Assembly (NCBI GenBank): GCA_949289155.1
Contig: CASEMX010000003.1
Span: 1-64,000 of the forward strand
Source of the DNA: an uncultured Parabacteroides sp.
GTDB taxonomy: Bacteria; Bacteroidota; Bacteroidia; Bacteroidales; Tannerellaceae
DNA length: 64,000 bases
Direction: 5' to 3'
Shown: piece by piece, positions 9,342 through 18,041 of the stretch
How the letters are laid out: the number at the start of each line of letters is the position of its first letter
Numbering within the stretch: the stretch's first letter is position 1
Notes under the pieces: model-generated
Database searches by the model: none
The model's input: only the letters and a program-made list of their open reading frames with translations
What the model was told of the DNA's origin: nothing
Position numbers and translations under genes: made by a program

Positions 9342-10145
9342 ATGCAGATAACATTGGGAAGACCTTTTGCCGTAAGCGATAAAGGAAGACGAACGAATAA
9401 CGAAGATGCTGTATTCCCGTCATCGGAACTTGTTTCGCCGAATGACCGACTCTATTTGGTTTGTGATGGAGTAGGAGGATCTAATCGCGGAGAAGTGGCA
9501 AGTGCTTTGACCTGTGAGGTATTTCATTCTTTTTTTCAAACATTTCTGACGGGGATTCCTGATGATCAATTTGTCCAAAAGGCGATACAGTATGTCGAAA
9601 CCTGTTTTGACAAATATATAACGGAGCATCCGGATGCTAGCGGAATGGCTACAACCATGACCATGCTTTATTTTACGCAAGAATCTATTTTGGCAGCTCA
9701 TATAGGCGATAGTCGTATTTATCAATTTAGGAAAGGGAAATTGATATTCCGTACAGAAGACCATTCTTTAGTCAATTCGTGGGTTAAATTGGGTCGAATT
9801 ACGAAGGAAGAGGCAGCATCCCATCCGCAAAAGAATATAATCTTACGAGCAATACAGGGAAGTTCGCGGCCAACGGAGGCTGATGTCGTTTCTTTAACGG
9901 ACATTGAAGCAGGCGACTTATTCTTTATGTGTACGGATGGAGTAACTGAAAGTTGGTCTGACCGAGATTTGGAGGAATTGTTCTCTGTCCCGATGCCTTT
10001 AGAGCACATTAAACAACAATTGGTGGAGAAATGCTTTCAAAATAGCCGAGATAATTTTTCTTTTTACCTTATTCCAATTCAATCTATTCAAAAAAACGAA
10101 AGTTTTGCACAAAATCTTCTGACATTTCTTTATTCTTTTATTTAA
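9342..10145 (+). CDS. PP2C-type Ser/Thr protein phosphatase
   Basis: A 267-residue metal-dependent phosphatase that removes phosphate from Ser/Thr. All PP2C motifs are present: DKGRRTNNED near the N-terminus, CDGVGGSNRGE (metal-binding Asp and Gly), GMATTMT, AHIGDSRIYQFR, TEDHS, CTDGVTE and DNFSF. The ATG at 9342 starts the conserved part; an upstream in-frame ATG at 9285 lies inside the FHA gene. With the kinase 45 bases downstream and two FHA proteins upstream it forms a classic write-erase-read set. Confidence 0.95.
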   Translation: MQITLGRPFAVSDKGRRTNNEDAVFPSSELVSPNDRLYLVCDGVGGSNRGEVASALTCEVFHSFFQTFLTGIPDDQFVQKAIQYVETCFDKYITEHPDASGMATTMTMLYFTQESILAAHIGDSRIYQFRKGKLIFRTEDHSLVNSWVKLGRITKEEAASHPQKNIILRAIQGSSRPTEADVVSLTDIEAGDLFFMCTDGVTESWSDRDLEELFSVPMPLEHIKQQLVEKCFQNSRDNFSFYLIPIQSIQKNESFAQNLLTFLYSFI

Positions 10146-10151
10146 ATAGTG

Positions 10152-10159
10152 TACCTTTG
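10152..10159 (+). promoter_or_regulatory. Promoter -7 box TACCTTTG
   Basis: A perfect TAnnTTTG match 31 bases before the kinase start, so the kinase can be made apart from the phosphatase. Confidence 0.7.
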
Positions 10160-10190
10160 GCAAGTTAAAACAGGAATATAAAGTATCTGT

Positions 10191-12089
10191 ATGAATTTGC
10201 CTGATGGATATTTACTTCAGAAAGGAAAATATAAACTGACACAAGTTATAGGACAAGGAGGATTTGGAATAACCTATAAGGGGGTGTGGTTTACAGAAGT
10301 CAAAGGTTCTTTAGGAGCAATGAGGACTGAAGTTCCTGTATGCATTAAAGAATATTTCTTTAAGGATTATTGCGTTAGAGATCCTCAATCTTATATTGTA
10401 AAGGTACATTCTGATACAGGAAAACTCCTATTTCATAAATTTAAGGAGAAGCTGATTAAAGAAGCAAAGATATTATCGGAGGTACATCATCCTTATATAG
10501 TCAATGTGTTGGAAGTATTTGAAGAAAACAATACGGCCTATATTGCTATGGAGTATATCTCCGGAAATTCTTTAAAGGATAAATTGGCAAAAGAGGGTAT
10601 GCTTCCGGAAGCAGAAGTATTACGTTATGTGCATCAGATAGGCGAAGCATTACAATTTGTTCACCAGAAAAATATTCTTCATTTGGATATTAAACCAAGC
10701 AATATCCTAATTGATAAAGATAATAATGCCCGATTGATAGATTTTGGTGTAAGTAAGCGCTATGATGTCGGAGAACAAGAAACAAGTACGACGATGCTAA
10801 CGCTATCCAAAGGATTCGCTTCGATTGAACAATATGATAACGAAGGGATACAATCCTTTACTCCTTGTCCGGATATCTATTCTTTGGGAGCAACCATGTA
10901 TAATTTGCTTACTGGAAAAATTCCGACGGAATCAATACTCCGGGCTACCCGGCCTTTAATCCCTCCGCATGAGCTGAATCCGAATATTTCGGAAAAGACA
11001 GAGGCTGTGATAGTGAAAGCGATGGAAATAATTCCTGCTAATCGTTATCAAAGCATTGCAGAAATGATGGCGGAATTGGATTTTTCGAAGGAATCTGTTT
11101 CACAAGGGACAAATATTCAATCGGTTCAAAACAGGGAAAAGAAGGATATTCTTACTCATTCAAACTTCCAATCGGATGTAGATGATGAGACAATCGTAAA
11201 TACGCCGGAAGAAGAGCTTACGCAATTAAATCCGACAAGGCAAGAACAGCTTGAACCGGAGATTCATAAAGACAAAAAGAAGCTAAAAGTAGGAATTGTC
11301 AGTATAGCTTTCCTGATTTTGGCAGGAGGAGCGGCAAGTTGGTATTTATATACCGAAAATTCACAACCAAATGTGGCATTAGAGATGCCTACCGTAGAAT
11401 CTGTCAGTGAAGGAAAAACGGAATTGCCGCAACCTGAAACGAAACAATCGCAAAAAGACGAATTTCGTGAGGAGCCGACTGTGGTATCGGATAACCAAAT
11501 GCAGGAAAAGCCGAAAGGGCAAATGCCGCAAACGCAAGGAAAGAAACAGTCGAAGCCAAAAACAAATGAAGGAAAAACGAATACGGAGGAGAAAAAGAAC
11601 AAATCTGTAACTACTCCTTCCTCTGCACAATCGGTAAAAAAAGAGGAACATGCGGCATCGACGACAAATCCTTCGACCTCTCTTATTGATACCCAATATG
11701 CCAAATGGTTGAATTTGGGGAAAGATAAAATGACCCGGAACGATTATGTCGGTGCAAGGGAGGATTTGACGAATGCAAAGAATATGAAGGTTACGGAAGA
11801 GGTTGTTCGTCTATTAGTCGTTTGTGAAGAACAAATAAAAGAGAAATATATTCTCGATAAAAAGGCTCAATATATAGAAATGATGTCATTTGGGGCTTAT
11901 ACAATCGTACGAAAAAAATCGAATAACCGCTATGGGGCAATCGATATCAACGGAAACGAACGTATTCCTTGCAAATATTTGAGCGTAGGTAAGACCGATA
12001 ATGGCAGAGCTTTCGAGCGTGAAGATAATTTGTTTGACATTTATGGCTCAGATGGGAATGTTATTACGAAGGGAGCAACTTATTATTAA
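10191..12089 (+). CDS. Transmembrane Hanks-type Ser/Thr protein kinase
   Basis: A 632-residue protein. Residues about 12-295 are a kinase domain: glycine loop GQGGFGITYKG, Lys53 (VCIKEY), catalytic Asp166 in HLDIKPSNIL, and DFG Asp184. The loop reads HLD rather than HRD, so it is a non-RD kinase. A low-complexity stretch leads to one membrane segment near 365-388 (VGIVSIAFLILAGGAASWYLY). The outer part has a Lys/Glu/Thr-rich linker and, at the C-terminus, a WG-repeat-like stretch (NRYGAIDINGNERIPCKY). That makes it a receptor-like kinase sensing something in the periplasm. Neighbours: phosphatase before, surface proteins after. Confidence 0.94.
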   Translation: MNLPDGYLLQKGKYKLTQVIGQGGFGITYKGVWFTEVKGSLGAMRTEVPVCIKEYFFKDYCVRDPQSYIVKVHSDTGKLLFHKFKEKLIKEAKILSEVHHPYIVNVLEVFEENNTAYIAMEYISGNSLKDKLAKEGMLPEAEVLRYVHQIGEALQFVHQKNILHLDIKPSNILIDKDNNARLIDFGVSKRYDVGEQETSTTMLTLSKGFASIEQYDNEGIQSFTPCPDIYSLGATMYNLLTGKIPTESILRATRPLIPPHELNPNISEKTEAVIVKAMEIIPANRYQSIAEMMAELDFSKESVSQGTNIQSVQNREKKDILTHSNFQSDVDDETIVNTPEEELTQLNPTRQEQLEPEIHKDKKKLKVGIVSIAFLILAGGAASWYLYTENSQPNVALEMPTVESVSEGKTELPQPETKQSQKDEFREEPTVVSDNQMQEKPKGQMPQTQGKKQSKPKTNEGKTNTEEKKNKSVTTPSSAQSVKKEEHAASTTNPSTSLIDTQYAKWLNLGKDKMTRNDYVGAREDLTNAKNMKVTEEVVRLLVVCEEQIKEKYILDKKAQYIEMMSFGAYTIVRKKSNNRYGAIDINGNERIPCKYLSVGKTDNGRAFEREDNLFDIYGSDGNVITKGATYY

Positions 12090-12129
12090 AAAGATTTGAT
12101 CTAATTCAACTGATTGAATAGGATGAATA

Positions 12130-12160
12130 AGCCATCCTGAGTGAAACAAAAAGGATGGCT
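12130..12160 (+). terminator. Weak hairpin after the kinase
   Basis: Eight-base arms AGCCATCC (12130-12137) and GGATGGCT (12153-12160), with no T-tract. It may only partly separate the kinase from the next two genes. Confidence 0.4.
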
Positions 12161-12187
12161 ATAAAAGGAAACATAAAATAATAATGT

Positions 12188-13150
12188 ATGAAAAAAATTG
12201 GACTTAGCATATTATTCTGTTTGCTCTTTCCTCTCGGATTGTTGGCACAGCAACAAACCGAATATAATCAGAAAGGGGATGAAGCAATGAAACGGAAAGC
12301 ATATCAGGATGCAAAAATCTGGTATGAGGAGGGCGTGGCATATTGTGACGCTTATAGTATTGATAAACTCACGGAAATTTGGTTGAAAAACGTACGGATG
12401 CGTCCTTCTATGCGTAGTTTGATGAATAAATGCTTGAATTGTTTGAATATTCGAGGGACGGAGCAGGATACAACGGCAATGCGTCAGCTAATTGTTTATT
12501 ATCGACATGGAATTGGTACACCGGCGAGTACGGATTTGGCAGAATATTGGAGTGATAAGTTGGAACAGACACGCCGATTGGTGGAATATGCACAGACATC
12601 CGATGCCACTCTTCCTATCGATGAACTACAGACTTCTCGCCAGCGAATGAAGTTTTTTATTGGATATAACTATGCGGTGGAAGCTCCTTATGGATTGACT
12701 ATCGGAGCGGTAGGCAAACGTTTGGGATGGTACGTACGTTTTAAAACAAATATGTCGTTTGATAAGCATATTGCTGAATGCAATGACCAAAATGGTGGTG
12801 AGTTAATCGATGCATCAGCAAATGAAATTTATTATTTCACTGGGGAAAAGAAAAAGAACAGTTATTCCCTGACTGCCGGAATGGTAGTAAAATGTACGGA
12901 CTGGCTATATACTTCCGTAGGTGTTGGATATGGCGACCGGACTTTACTATATGAATATAATATGGTCAATCCTGTTACCGCCGAAACCCAACAGACAGGG
13001 TGGGCGAAGCACATCGATACATCTTATAAAGGAGTTGCTGCAGATTGGGACGTAATGTTTAAATTAGGTCCGATATATCTTAGTACTGGCTGCAGCACTG
13101 TTAATTTCAAATATATAGACTTTAATGCAGGAGTCGGAGTATTCTTTTAA
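12188..13150 (+). CDS. Secreted/outer-membrane protein with TPR-like N-terminus
   Basis: A 320-residue protein with a signal peptide (hydrophobic core to residue 20, LLAQQ cleavage region). Residues about 25-130 look like tetratricopeptide or Sel1-like helices (YNQKGDEAMKRKAYQDAKIWYEEG is the clearest, written here only as its position 26-49). Residues about 150-320 alternate aromatic and small residues, end in GVGVFF and resemble a small outer-membrane beta-barrel. It is downstream of the kinase and 17 bases before a surface lipoprotein. The substrate or partner is unknown; it may be the outer-membrane end of the kinase pathway. Confidence 0.72.
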   Translation: MKKIGLSILFCLLFPLGLLAQQQTEYNQKGDEAMKRKAYQDAKIWYEEGVAYCDAYSIDKLTEIWLKNVRMRPSMRSLMNKCLNCLNIRGTEQDTTAMRQLIVYYRHGIGTPASTDLAEYWSDKLEQTRRLVEYAQTSDATLPIDELQTSRQRMKFFIGYNYAVEAPYGLTIGAVGKRLGWYVRFKTNMSFDKHIAECNDQNGGELIDASANEIYYFTGEKKKNSYSLTAGMVVKCTDWLYTSVGVGYGDRTLLYEYNMVNPVTAETQQTGWAKHIDTSYKGVAADWDVMFKLGPIYLSTGCSTVNFKYIDFNAGVGVFF

Positions 13151-13167
13151 TAAAGGAGATTTGGAAA

Positions 13168-15366
13168 ATGAATAAATATATATGTTTTTCTTTATTTATA
13201 GGACTTATATGCTATTTGAGCAGTTGCGTAGAAGATCCTGAACTATCGGATGAAGTAAGAAATGCGACTCCTCCGACAGTAAAACTGTTAACTGGAATAG
13301 AAGAGGGGTATGATTTGAAAAAAACAGCGACAACGATAACTGTTCAAGCGGAGGTTGAGAGCGCCAATGGACTTCCGGTTGAACGATATGGATTTTGTTG
13401 GAATCTGGATGGTAATCCTACAGTTGAAAATGGGGATACAATCGTATGTGGAACCGGATTAGGCATCTATGAAGGCGTAGCAAAAAATTTAACGGCTGAT
13501 ACTACTTATCATATTCGTCCTTATGCTTTGAATAAAAAAGGAGTATCTTATGGTGATGAATTGGCTGCTATGACAAATTCCGGCATCGGTTCTATCAAAA
13601 CATTGGAGCCTTGGGATATCCGAGCGACAGCGGTTACTTGCGGCGGAAGAATGATAGAAAGGGGCGAAGGAGAAATTGAAAAAAGTGGGATATTTCTTTA
13701 CAAAGGTTCCTTAAAAGATCCAAAACCTCGGTTCTTTTCTATCGAAGTCGCGGAGAAGGATTCATTCTTTCAGGTAGTTTCCGGTTTGGAAGCTTCGACA
13801 ACTTATTATGTGCTTGCTTATGTAGAAAATTCCTTTGGCGTTTTTCCGGGAGGTGAAGCGATTCAGTTTGAAACAACGGATGGAAAGCCCTATATTTCTT
13901 CATTTGAGTTGGAAAAGAAAGATTATACTTCCGCAACATTTAAGGCTGTATTGAGCACTTCTGGGGATTCAGAGGTGACAGAGTGCGGCTATTGCTATAG
14001 CGAAACCAATACAAATCCTACTTTAGAGGGGGAAAATGTAATAAATGTTCCTTGTGAATTGGTTAGCGACTCCTTATTTACTGGAACTTTAACTGATTTG
14101 AAACAGCAAACGGTCTATTATGTTCGAGCTTATGCGCAGAATTCTTTCGGATTGACCTACAGTAAAGGAAATGCTTACGAATTAACGGCGAAAAGCCAAG
14201 CCCCAACTGTTACTACTTCGGAGATTACTTCTGCAGATATGAAGGCGGGAACGATTTCTGTAAAAGGAGAAATCAAAGATATTGGGGAAAGTGATGTCAT
14301 TGACGCCGGTTTCTGTTGGTCAACCAATCCGAATCCGACTATTGCTAATGGAAAAATCTCCGCATATCAAGGAGATAGTATATTTACGGGGATTATATCC
14401 GGATTGAAAGGTTCCGCGACTTATTATATACGTTCTTATGCTACAAATTCGCATGCGACTTCGTACGGAGAAACAAGGGAAATTTCAACTCCGGATATTA
14501 TTACCACTCTTGCGCCATATCCTGGAGAAAATGTAACGGAAGCGTCATCTTGTTTATTGGGAAACTATGGCTATGTATTTGGTGGAGATTTAGGAAGTGA
14601 ACGTTCGGATATTCTGATGGCTTATAATATTGTATCGGATACTTGGACGGATAAAGCTCCGGCAGAAATAGCTGTAAAAGGTGCAGCATTTTTCCCTTTG
14701 AATGCTCTTTCCATTCTTAGTTTGGGCGGAAAAGATAATCAGAATGAGGTAACGGATGCCTTTTATTTCTATTCTTTGCAGGCAAATGAATGGAGCCCAT
14801 TAGAAAAGGGTCCGGCTTTGTCTTACGCTTCCGGTCTAGCAATAGATAATATGGCTTATTTTATCGGAGGTAGCGCACAAGATACGATTAGTGACAAGAT
14901 TTATCAGTTTAATGCGGATGCTTTCCGGCCGACATGGAACGTCATTGGCTCATTTCCGGAAAAACAATTCGGAAGTGTAGCTGTGGCTATCGAAAAAACT
15001 ATTTATGTCGGTTTAGGTAGAACGGGAAATGGCCTGTCTGGTGCTTCTTATAGCAAACATCTTTGGGCTTCAGACGAAGATATGCTTATTTGGAAGGAAC
15101 AAGCGGATTGCCCGACCGAAGCTGATGGGGTTATAAGTGGTATTGCTTGTAATAATATATTATATGTAATAGATACGAATTTGGATATTTGGGCATTTGA
15201 CCCGAAATCGGGCGAATGGACAAAACAAATAACCTCTCTACATACTGAATTAAGCTCTGGAAATGTAAATAATTTATTTATGTTTGCTTCCGGAGGCATG
15301 ATTTACGTAGGTATAACGAATGGTTCTAAGAAATTCATCAAATATGATCCTGCATGGGATAATTAA
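13168..15366 (+). CDS. Modular surface lipoprotein, fibronectin-III-like and Kelch-like
   Basis: A 732-residue lipoprotein: signal peptide with lipobox ending LSSC, then VEDPELSDE, an acidic stretch of the kind that sends Bacteroidetes lipoproteins to the cell surface. Residues about 35-440 hold four repeats of about 100 residues with recurring GFCW/GYCYS, TYYIRSYATNS and TYYVLAYVENS phrases, like fibronectin-III-type domains. Residues about 445-730 carry Kelch-like blades (GYVFGGDLGS, MAYFIGGSAQD, NILYVIDTN). Both modules bind other molecules rather than catalyse. It may work with the protein before it. No partner can be named. Confidence 0.82.
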   Translation: MNKYICFSLFIGLICYLSSCVEDPELSDEVRNATPPTVKLLTGIEEGYDLKKTATTITVQAEVESANGLPVERYGFCWNLDGNPTVENGDTIVCGTGLGIYEGVAKNLTADTTYHIRPYALNKKGVSYGDELAAMTNSGIGSIKTLEPWDIRATAVTCGGRMIERGEGEIEKSGIFLYKGSLKDPKPRFFSIEVAEKDSFFQVVSGLEASTTYYVLAYVENSFGVFPGGEAIQFETTDGKPYISSFELEKKDYTSATFKAVLSTSGDSEVTECGYCYSETNTNPTLEGENVINVPCELVSDSLFTGTLTDLKQQTVYYVRAYAQNSFGLTYSKGNAYELTAKSQAPTVTTSEITSADMKAGTISVKGEIKDIGESDVIDAGFCWSTNPNPTIANGKISAYQGDSIFTGIISGLKGSATYYIRSYATNSHATSYGETREISTPDIITTLAPYPGENVTEASSCLLGNYGYVFGGDLGSERSDILMAYNIVSDTWTDKAPAEIAVKGAAFFPLNALSILSLGGKDNQNEVTDAFYFYSLQANEWSPLEKGPALSYASGLAIDNMAYFIGGSAQDTISDKIYQFNADAFRPTWNVIGSFPEKQFGSVAVAIEKTIYVGLGRTGNGLSGASYSKHLWASDEDMLIWKEQADCPTEADGVISGIACNNILYVIDTNLDIWAFDPKSGEWTKQITSLHTELSSGNVNNLFMFASGGMIYVGITNGSKKFIKYDPAWDN

Positions 15367-15369
15367 TCA

Positions 15370-16257
15370 ATGGATAGAATTAGTGTATTAAAACATATAC
15401 AGAAGAATGTAGAAGCGTTATCCGAGCCAAATTCTTTGGATTACCAGTACATTCCGTTACATCAAAAGCCATCTCCTTCTGTTTCCCAAATACAGAAGGT
15501 AATGGCCTTCTTGCGTTCTATACTTTTTCCAGGATTTTTTGATAAAGAACGAATCATCGCTTCATCTTCCCTACCTTATTATATAGGAGTCTCTTTAGAA
15601 CAGGTATATGATTTGCTCCATGAGCAGATTTATGACAGTTTATGTTTCGAAACTGAGGACTGTTGCCTATCTGCTCGGCAGAAAGCTTCGGATTTGGCTG
15701 TTTCTTTTATTGACCAATTGCCCAAACTGAAATATTTGTTGTCAACGGATGTAAAAGCAATATTAGATGGCGACCCAGCCGCGAAGAGTCTGAGTGAGAT
15801 TATTTTTTGTTATCCGGCAATATTTGCAATGTTGCATCAGCGGGCGGCTCATCTGCTTTTTAAACTTGATATTCCAGTCTTACCTCGGATGATTACGGAA
15901 CTGGCACACTCAGCTACCGGCATAGATATCCATCCGGGCGCACAGATTGGCGAATATTTTAGTATGGATCATGGTACAGGCATCGTAATTGGTCAGACGG
16001 CTATCATAGGGAACCATGTTCGTCTCTATCAAGGCGTGACTTTAGGAGCGAAAAGTTTTACATTAGATGACAAAGGTTTGCCATTGGATATTCCCCGTCA
16101 TCCAATTATAGAAGATAATGTGACTATTTATTCAAATGCATCCGTATTGGGAAGAATAACTATTGGCCGAGGGTCCATTATTGGCGGTAATATTTGGGTA
16201 ACTCATAGCGTGCCACCTAATACAATATTGACGCAAAGTCGTGCACAGATGAAATAA
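15370..16257 (+). CDS. cysE: Serine O-acetyltransferase
   Basis: A 295-residue enzyme that acetylates serine with acetyl-CoA, the first step to cysteine. Residues about 190-285 are the left-handed beta-helix made of hexapeptide repeats (IDIHPGAQIGEYFSMDHGTG, then VIGQTAIIGNHV, RLYQGVTLGA). His in DHGTGIVIG is the family's active-site region. The N-terminal helical part is longer than in E. coli CysE, as in the EpsC-type enzymes of Bacteroidetes. It begins three bases after the lipoprotein stop, so is co-transcribed with it, with no obvious functional link. Confidence 0.93.
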   Translation: MDRISVLKHIQKNVEALSEPNSLDYQYIPLHQKPSPSVSQIQKVMAFLRSILFPGFFDKERIIASSSLPYYIGVSLEQVYDLLHEQIYDSLCFETEDCCLSARQKASDLAVSFIDQLPKLKYLLSTDVKAILDGDPAAKSLSEIIFCYPAIFAMLHQRAAHLLFKLDIPVLPRMITELAHSATGIDIHPGAQIGEYFSMDHGTGIVIGQTAIIGNHVRLYQGVTLGAKSFTLDDKGLPLDIPRHPIIEDNVTIYSNASVLGRITIGRGSIIGGNIWVTHSVPPNTILTQSRAQMK

Positions 16258-16279
16258 TTTACCAAATACAGGAGAAACG

Positions 16280-17599
16280 ATGCAACAATCTCATTTCTTA
16301 ATCGGAGCAGCAACGTCTGGCAGCGGAAAAACAACACTTACGCTGGGATTACTTCGGGCTTTAACTCGAAAGGGGCGGCATATACAGGCGTTTAAATGCG
16401 GACCGGACTATATTGATACTTGGCATCACTGGATGGTAACGGGCAAACCTTCTATCAACTTAGACCGTTTTATGATGTCGGATAAACATATTCGTTCACT
16501 GTACCGATACTATACCGCTTCAATCGAAGTCGCCATTACAGAAGGTGTGATGGGATTATTCGACGGATACGATGGAATGAAGGGAAGTAGTGCAGAAATT
16601 GCAGAATTATTGCATATTCCTGTGGTATTAGTGGTTAATGCCAAAAGTACGGCCTATTCGGTAGCTCCGTTGTTGTATGGTTTCAAACATTTCCGTCCGC
16701 AGTTGAACATCATTGGGGTGATATTTAATTTTGTCTCTTCGCCGAGCCATTACGAATTTCTCAGAAAAGCTTGTGAAGATGCCGGTGTAGAATCTTTAGG
16801 ATACCTTCCAAAGCAATCAGAAATCGCTATTCCTAGCCGTCATTTAGGATTGAGTATGGAAAAAAATCTGGGATTTGAGCAATTTTTCGATAGAATTGCC
16901 GATTTAGCAGAGCAATCTGTTGATTTGAAGCGGTTATTAGAGAAGACTGCCGTAGAAAAATTGAGTTGTCAGGAGGCAAATTCTTATTCAGCCGGAAATA
17001 AGCGCATAGCTGTCGCATACGATGAAGCATTTAATTTTATGTATGCGGAAAATATAGAGACATTAAAGCGTGAGGGCGAAGTATTTTATTTCAGTCCTTT
17101 ACGTGATACCGAGCTGCCTACAGCGGATTTTGTGTATTTGCCCGGCGGATACCCGGAGTTATATGTGAAAGAACTTTCTTCTAACCGACAAATGCGCGAA
17201 GCTCTTTTCCAATATATAGAACAGGGCGGACGTCTTTTAGCTGAATGCGGAGGAATGATGTATTTGTGCCGTTCGTTGGCAGATAAGGAGGGTAATGTTT
17301 ATCCGATGGTCGGTATTTTACCGCAAGATGCAACGATGGAAAAAATGAAATTGAAGTTAGGTTATAGGCAACTGTTCTGCGATTCATATCGGTTACGTGG
17401 ACATGAATTCCATTATTCGTCGGTTAAAAATGCCGACAAGCAGTTGATTTCGTGTGCGGAGGCTTGGAATGCACGAGGCGAACGTACACATGTTCCGCTT
17501 TATCGATATAAAAATTTATTGGCAGGATATACCCATCTGTATTGGTCGGACCCTGCGTCAAATCAATGGTTTAAAGATTTCCTTATAGGGAAATGGTAA
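16280..17599 (+). CDS. cobB: Cobyrinate a,c-diamide synthase
   Basis: A 439-residue glutamine-dependent amidase (CbiA/CobB family) that amidates two side chains of the corrin ring. Residues about 5-190 hold the ATP-binding domain with P-loop GAATSGSGKTTLTLG and CGPDYID; residues about 245-435 hold the class-I glutamine amidotransferase domain with PGGYPELY and the nucleophile region LLAECGGMMYL. No other cobalamin gene lies in the window, so this is an isolated copy: part of a salvage or scattered B12 pathway. It ends 17 bases before the next gene. Confidence 0.93.
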   Translation: MQQSHFLIGAATSGSGKTTLTLGLLRALTRKGRHIQAFKCGPDYIDTWHHWMVTGKPSINLDRFMMSDKHIRSLYRYYTASIEVAITEGVMGLFDGYDGMKGSSAEIAELLHIPVVLVVNAKSTAYSVAPLLYGFKHFRPQLNIIGVIFNFVSSPSHYEFLRKACEDAGVESLGYLPKQSEIAIPSRHLGLSMEKNLGFEQFFDRIADLAEQSVDLKRLLEKTAVEKLSCQEANSYSAGNKRIAVAYDEAFNFMYAENIETLKREGEVFYFSPLRDTELPTADFVYLPGGYPELYVKELSSNRQMREALFQYIEQGGRLLAECGGMMYLCRSLADKEGNVYPMVGILPQDATMEKMKLKLGYRQLFCDSYRLRGHEFHYSSVKNADKQLISCAEAWNARGERTHVPLYRYKNLLAGYTHLYWSDPASNQWFKDFLIGKW

Positions 17600-17616
17600 A
17601 AATAGGAGGTGAAAAA

Positions 17617-17967
17617 ATGACAAAAATACAGGAGACATTGGCATTATTGCCAGAAGAAAAGAAAAATTTGTTCATCCCGATATTTGGTTCGGTGGAGACA
17701 TTTTACGAAGTAGTGTACTTGATTGCAAAGAATGAGCATTTAACGGAGCATGAGAAGCCGGAACGATATGAAGACCGGCTGCAAGTGATTCGGCAGATGC
17801 GTAAGAAAGTAGGAAATTGGGTATCTTCTCTTGGATTGAACGGAGAAGAAATCGTAGCAGACATTGCCAGCGATTATTTTGAGGATTATGTGGCGTATCG
17901 TGAACCGAAAATAACGCTGACGAACGAAGTTTTCATAGATATTCTGCGGAAAATCGCGGCACAATAA
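17617..17967 (+). CDS. Unrecognised 116-residue protein
   Basis: I do not recognise this family. It is a soluble, mostly helical protein with many charged residues; no signal peptide, membrane segment or metal motif is seen. The start is set by a full Shine-Dalgarno AGGAGGT at 17604-17610, six bases before the ATG at 17617, which is unusual in this window where almost no gene has one. An in-frame ATG at 17593 overlaps the end of cobB and lacks such a site. It lies between cobB and a hybrid histidine kinase 74 bases downstream; a link to either is speculation. Confidence 0.75.
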   Translation: MTKIQETLALLPEEKKNLFIPIFGSVETFYEVVYLIAKNEHLTEHEKPERYEDRLQVIRQMRKKVGNWVSSLGLNGEEIVADIASDYFEDYVAYREPKITLTNEVFIDILRKIAAQ

Positions 17968-18041
17968 GGGATATTTTCGGGGAATTGCCGGTTATAAATT
18001 ACAAAATAACCGTTGTTCGGCGGAATAAATAGGTAGTACGG

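Noticed and set aside
7372..15366. Type VI secretion regulatory cluster
   Set aside because: Kinase, phosphatase and FHA proteins are reminiscent of it, but no structural secretion gene (sheath, VgrG, Hcp, ClpV) is in the window.
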